Source: G963556115 sp963667375 (GTDB lineage: Bacteria > Planctomycetota > SZUA-567). Taken from it: a stretch of 64,000 nucleotides of DNA. The notes under the pieces are model-generated. The model was not told the origin of the DNA, did not search any database, and saw only the letters and a program-made list of their open reading frames with translations. The stretch lies in NCBI GenBank assembly GCA_963667375.1, contig OY763323.1, positions 744,001-808,000 on the forward strand. Direction: 5' to 3'. The position numbers and the translations under genes are program-made. Positions 62,558 to 64,000 of the stretch are shown piece by piece (position 1 is the stretch's first letter; every line of letters starts with the position of its first letter).

Positions 62558-64000
62558 TCAACGTTCAAACTTGTATGCCAGCTCCTTCCAGGTGAAGAGC
62601 AGCTGGGTCGGTCTCCCATGCGGGCAGGTATAAAGATCCCCGGCAGCCAGCTTGGCAACCAGATCCCGGCAAAGCTCAGGACTGAGGCTGGTTCCGAATA
62701 AAACCGCCGATCTGCAAGCCAGAGAGGCATTTATCCGGTCACGATACTCCTTTATCGGTAAGGAATCGATATCACTCAGAATATCACGGACTACCCGCTC
62801 AATATTATGCGGCCGAATTATGTCCGGATGCGCCGTAATACTCAGTACTGCTCCCTCCAGACGCAGTGCAAACCCCGCCTCTTCCAGCACCGACATGCTC
62901 TCGGTCAGCAGTGCCTGCTCCACCGCACTCAGCTCAATCTCAACCGGCAGCAGCAGACGCTGAGAATCAATTCCGTGCTCCTGCTTTGAAAGACGGTTAT
63001 AATTCCAGCGCTCATGCAGAGCGTGCTGATCAATAACAACCAACCCCTCCGGACTCTCAGCCAGTATGTACTTATTTCCGACCTGCCCGACATAACGCAA
63101 TGCCGGTTCCTGCCCGAGAGCAATCCGCCCCTGCTCGCTAACTCCGTCCACACGTGAATTATCAGAGTCAGCTGCCATGGAATAACCGTCCGGCTTCTCA
63201 GAGCTGTCCGCTGTGGTGACATCATTAAGTGGCGCAGCTTTAAAATTATGACTGGTATTCTGTACAAAACCCTCACGTGCGGGCTGCATTCTAAAATCAT
63301 ACCGTTCAATTCCGGATTTCAGTTCTCCGCCATAGCTTTTACTCTCTTCGCCCAGACTTCTACTGGGATTATTCCGTATAATATATTCTTCCGCTCTGCC
63401 GTGAACCTGCTCCAGCTGCCGCGCCAGACCAGTCTGACCGGGCATATTACCATTCCCGGAAAGTGCCGCGGCTAAAGCCTTGCGGCAGCCGCCGACAAAG
63501 AGTGAATCATTCTCAAACCTGACAACCTCCTTGGTCGGATGCGCATTGACATCAACCTTCGCCGGATCTATTTCAAACGTCAGTACCGCAAAGGGATAAC
63601 GCCTGGGCGGCAGATGCCCCTGACATGCATCGACCACACCCCGGTTTATTCCAGGGTGCTTGATCCAGCGTTTATTGAGCAAAGTATAGATAAACTTACT
63701 GCTGCCGCGGCTTTCAGGAGGTTTACTGCAATAACCGGCGATTGTCAGTTCACCATTACTGGTAGTATAATTTACCGGCAGCAGCTCCAGATTCTTACCG
63801 AATAAATCCCGTATACGCTCTCCCAGCTCAACACGCACCAGCAGTTCCAGCGAAGTATTACCGTTATTTTTGAGGATAAAGGCAATACCGGGATTCCCCA
63901 GCGCAATTCGGGTCACCGTCTCATTTATCGCGCCCACCTCTGCCGCTGTACTCTTCATAAACTTACGTCTTGCCGGGGTATTGAAGAATAAATCATTGAC
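62558..64000 (-). CDS. mutL: DNA mismatch repair protein MutL (C-terminal 481 residues, cut by window edge)
   Basis: The reading frame is open to the window edge; the visible part begins VNDLFFNTPARRKFM, the MutL ATPase-domain motif, so the true start is outside. The GHKL ATPase end and transducer domain run to about residue 190 of the visible part (KVDVNAHPTKEVVRF). A variable linker follows, then the dimerisation/endonuclease domain. Endonuclease motifs seen: DQHALHERWNYN (family DQHA-x2-E-x4-E; the last Glu is Asn here), ACRSA, CPHGRP and the terminal FER. It is thus an endonuclease-type MutL with one altered metal ligand. It has its own terminator. Confidence 0.96.
   Translation of the reverse strand, partial: VNDLFFNTPARRKFMKSTAAEVGAINETVTRIALGNPGIAFILKNNGNTSLELLVRVELGERIRDLFGKNLELLPVNYTTSNGELTIAGYCSKPPESRGSSKFIYTLLNKRWIKHPGINRGVVDACQGHLPPRRYPFAVLTFEIDPAKVDVNAHPTKEVVRFENDSLFVGGCRKALAAALSGNGNMPGQTGLARQLEQVHGRAEEYIIRNNPSRSLGEESKSYGGELKSGIERYDFRMQPAREGFVQNTSHNFKAAPLNDVTTADSSEKPDGYSMAADSDNSRVDGVSEQGRIALGQEPALRYVGQVGNKYILAESPEGLVVIDQHALHERWNYNRLSKQEHGIDSQRLLLPVEIELSAVEQALLTESMSVLEEAGFALRLEGAVLSITAHPDIIRPHNIERVVRDILSDIDSLPIKEYRDRINASLACRSAVLFGTSLSPELCRDLVAKLAAGDLYTCPHGRPTQLLFTWKELAYKFER

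Overview
The window is 64 kb of chromosome from a Gram-negative and probably strictly anaerobic bacterium. The Gram-negative call rests on a lipid A operon (lpxD, a fused lpxC-fabZ, lpxA), bamA, skp, a porin with a C-terminal Phe, a TonB-like protein and two RND efflux systems. Anaerobic metabolism is suggested by a 2-oxoacid:ferredoxin oxidoreductase operon. The LpxC-FabZ fusion occurs mainly in Bacteroidota and the PVC superphylum. Together with a c-di-AMP cyclase/YbbR pair, AT-rich long spacers and a cysteine-containing surface protein, I favour a PVC lineage such as Lentisphaerota, but this is inference. No rRNA, tRNA, CRISPR array or insertion sequence was recognised.

Layout. 0-3 kb: the 5' end of an AraC-type regulator, divergent from cdaA-ybbR (c-di-AMP). 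3-8 kb: a minus-strand series with korD, korA, a fused korB-korC, a lipid A-type acyltransferase, a GT2 glycosyltransferase and a small exported protein. 8-9 kb: an AEC carrier. 9.8-13.3 kb: a ribose/simple-sugar ABC importer with a strong stem-loop after the binding-protein gene. 13.5-17.8 kb: a secreted protein made of two ABC_sub_bind domains, followed by a hybrid sensor kinase. 18-24 kb: an aldo/keto reductase, then tetR-MFP-RND. 24.4-30.4 kb: a 1982-residue alpha-2-macroglobulin-like protein without the thioester motif. 30.4-33.5 kb: housekeeping enzymes (YjbQ, esterase, TadA, flavodoxin, SDR). 33.6-41.4 kb: envelope biogenesis (lpxA, lpxC/fabZ, lpxD, skp, bamA) with ruvA. 41.5-45.6 kb: a FabK/nitronate-monooxygenase-type flavoenzyme, alr and two methyltransferases. 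45.8-48.1 kb: a CsoR-type regulator and a P1B ATPase with three copies of one operator palindrome.

48.1-57 kb differs from the rest. It holds few genes separated by 0.4-1.4 kb of very AT-rich DNA: a probable major porin, an SGNH-fold protein that has lost both its catalytic Ser and His, a protein of about ten short repeats with 12 cysteines, and a TonB-like protein with a small coupled ORF. A decayed gene probably lies in the 1.37 kb spacer. This is the best candidate for an undescribed envelope system. 57-62.2 kb is a second MFP-RND operon with a LOG-family gene, and the window ends inside mutL.

The recurring theme is the envelope: lipid A, outer-membrane protein assembly, porin, efflux and periplasmic protein protection. 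Many convergent gene pairs are separated by perfect 10-17 bp stems that lack a clear U-run.
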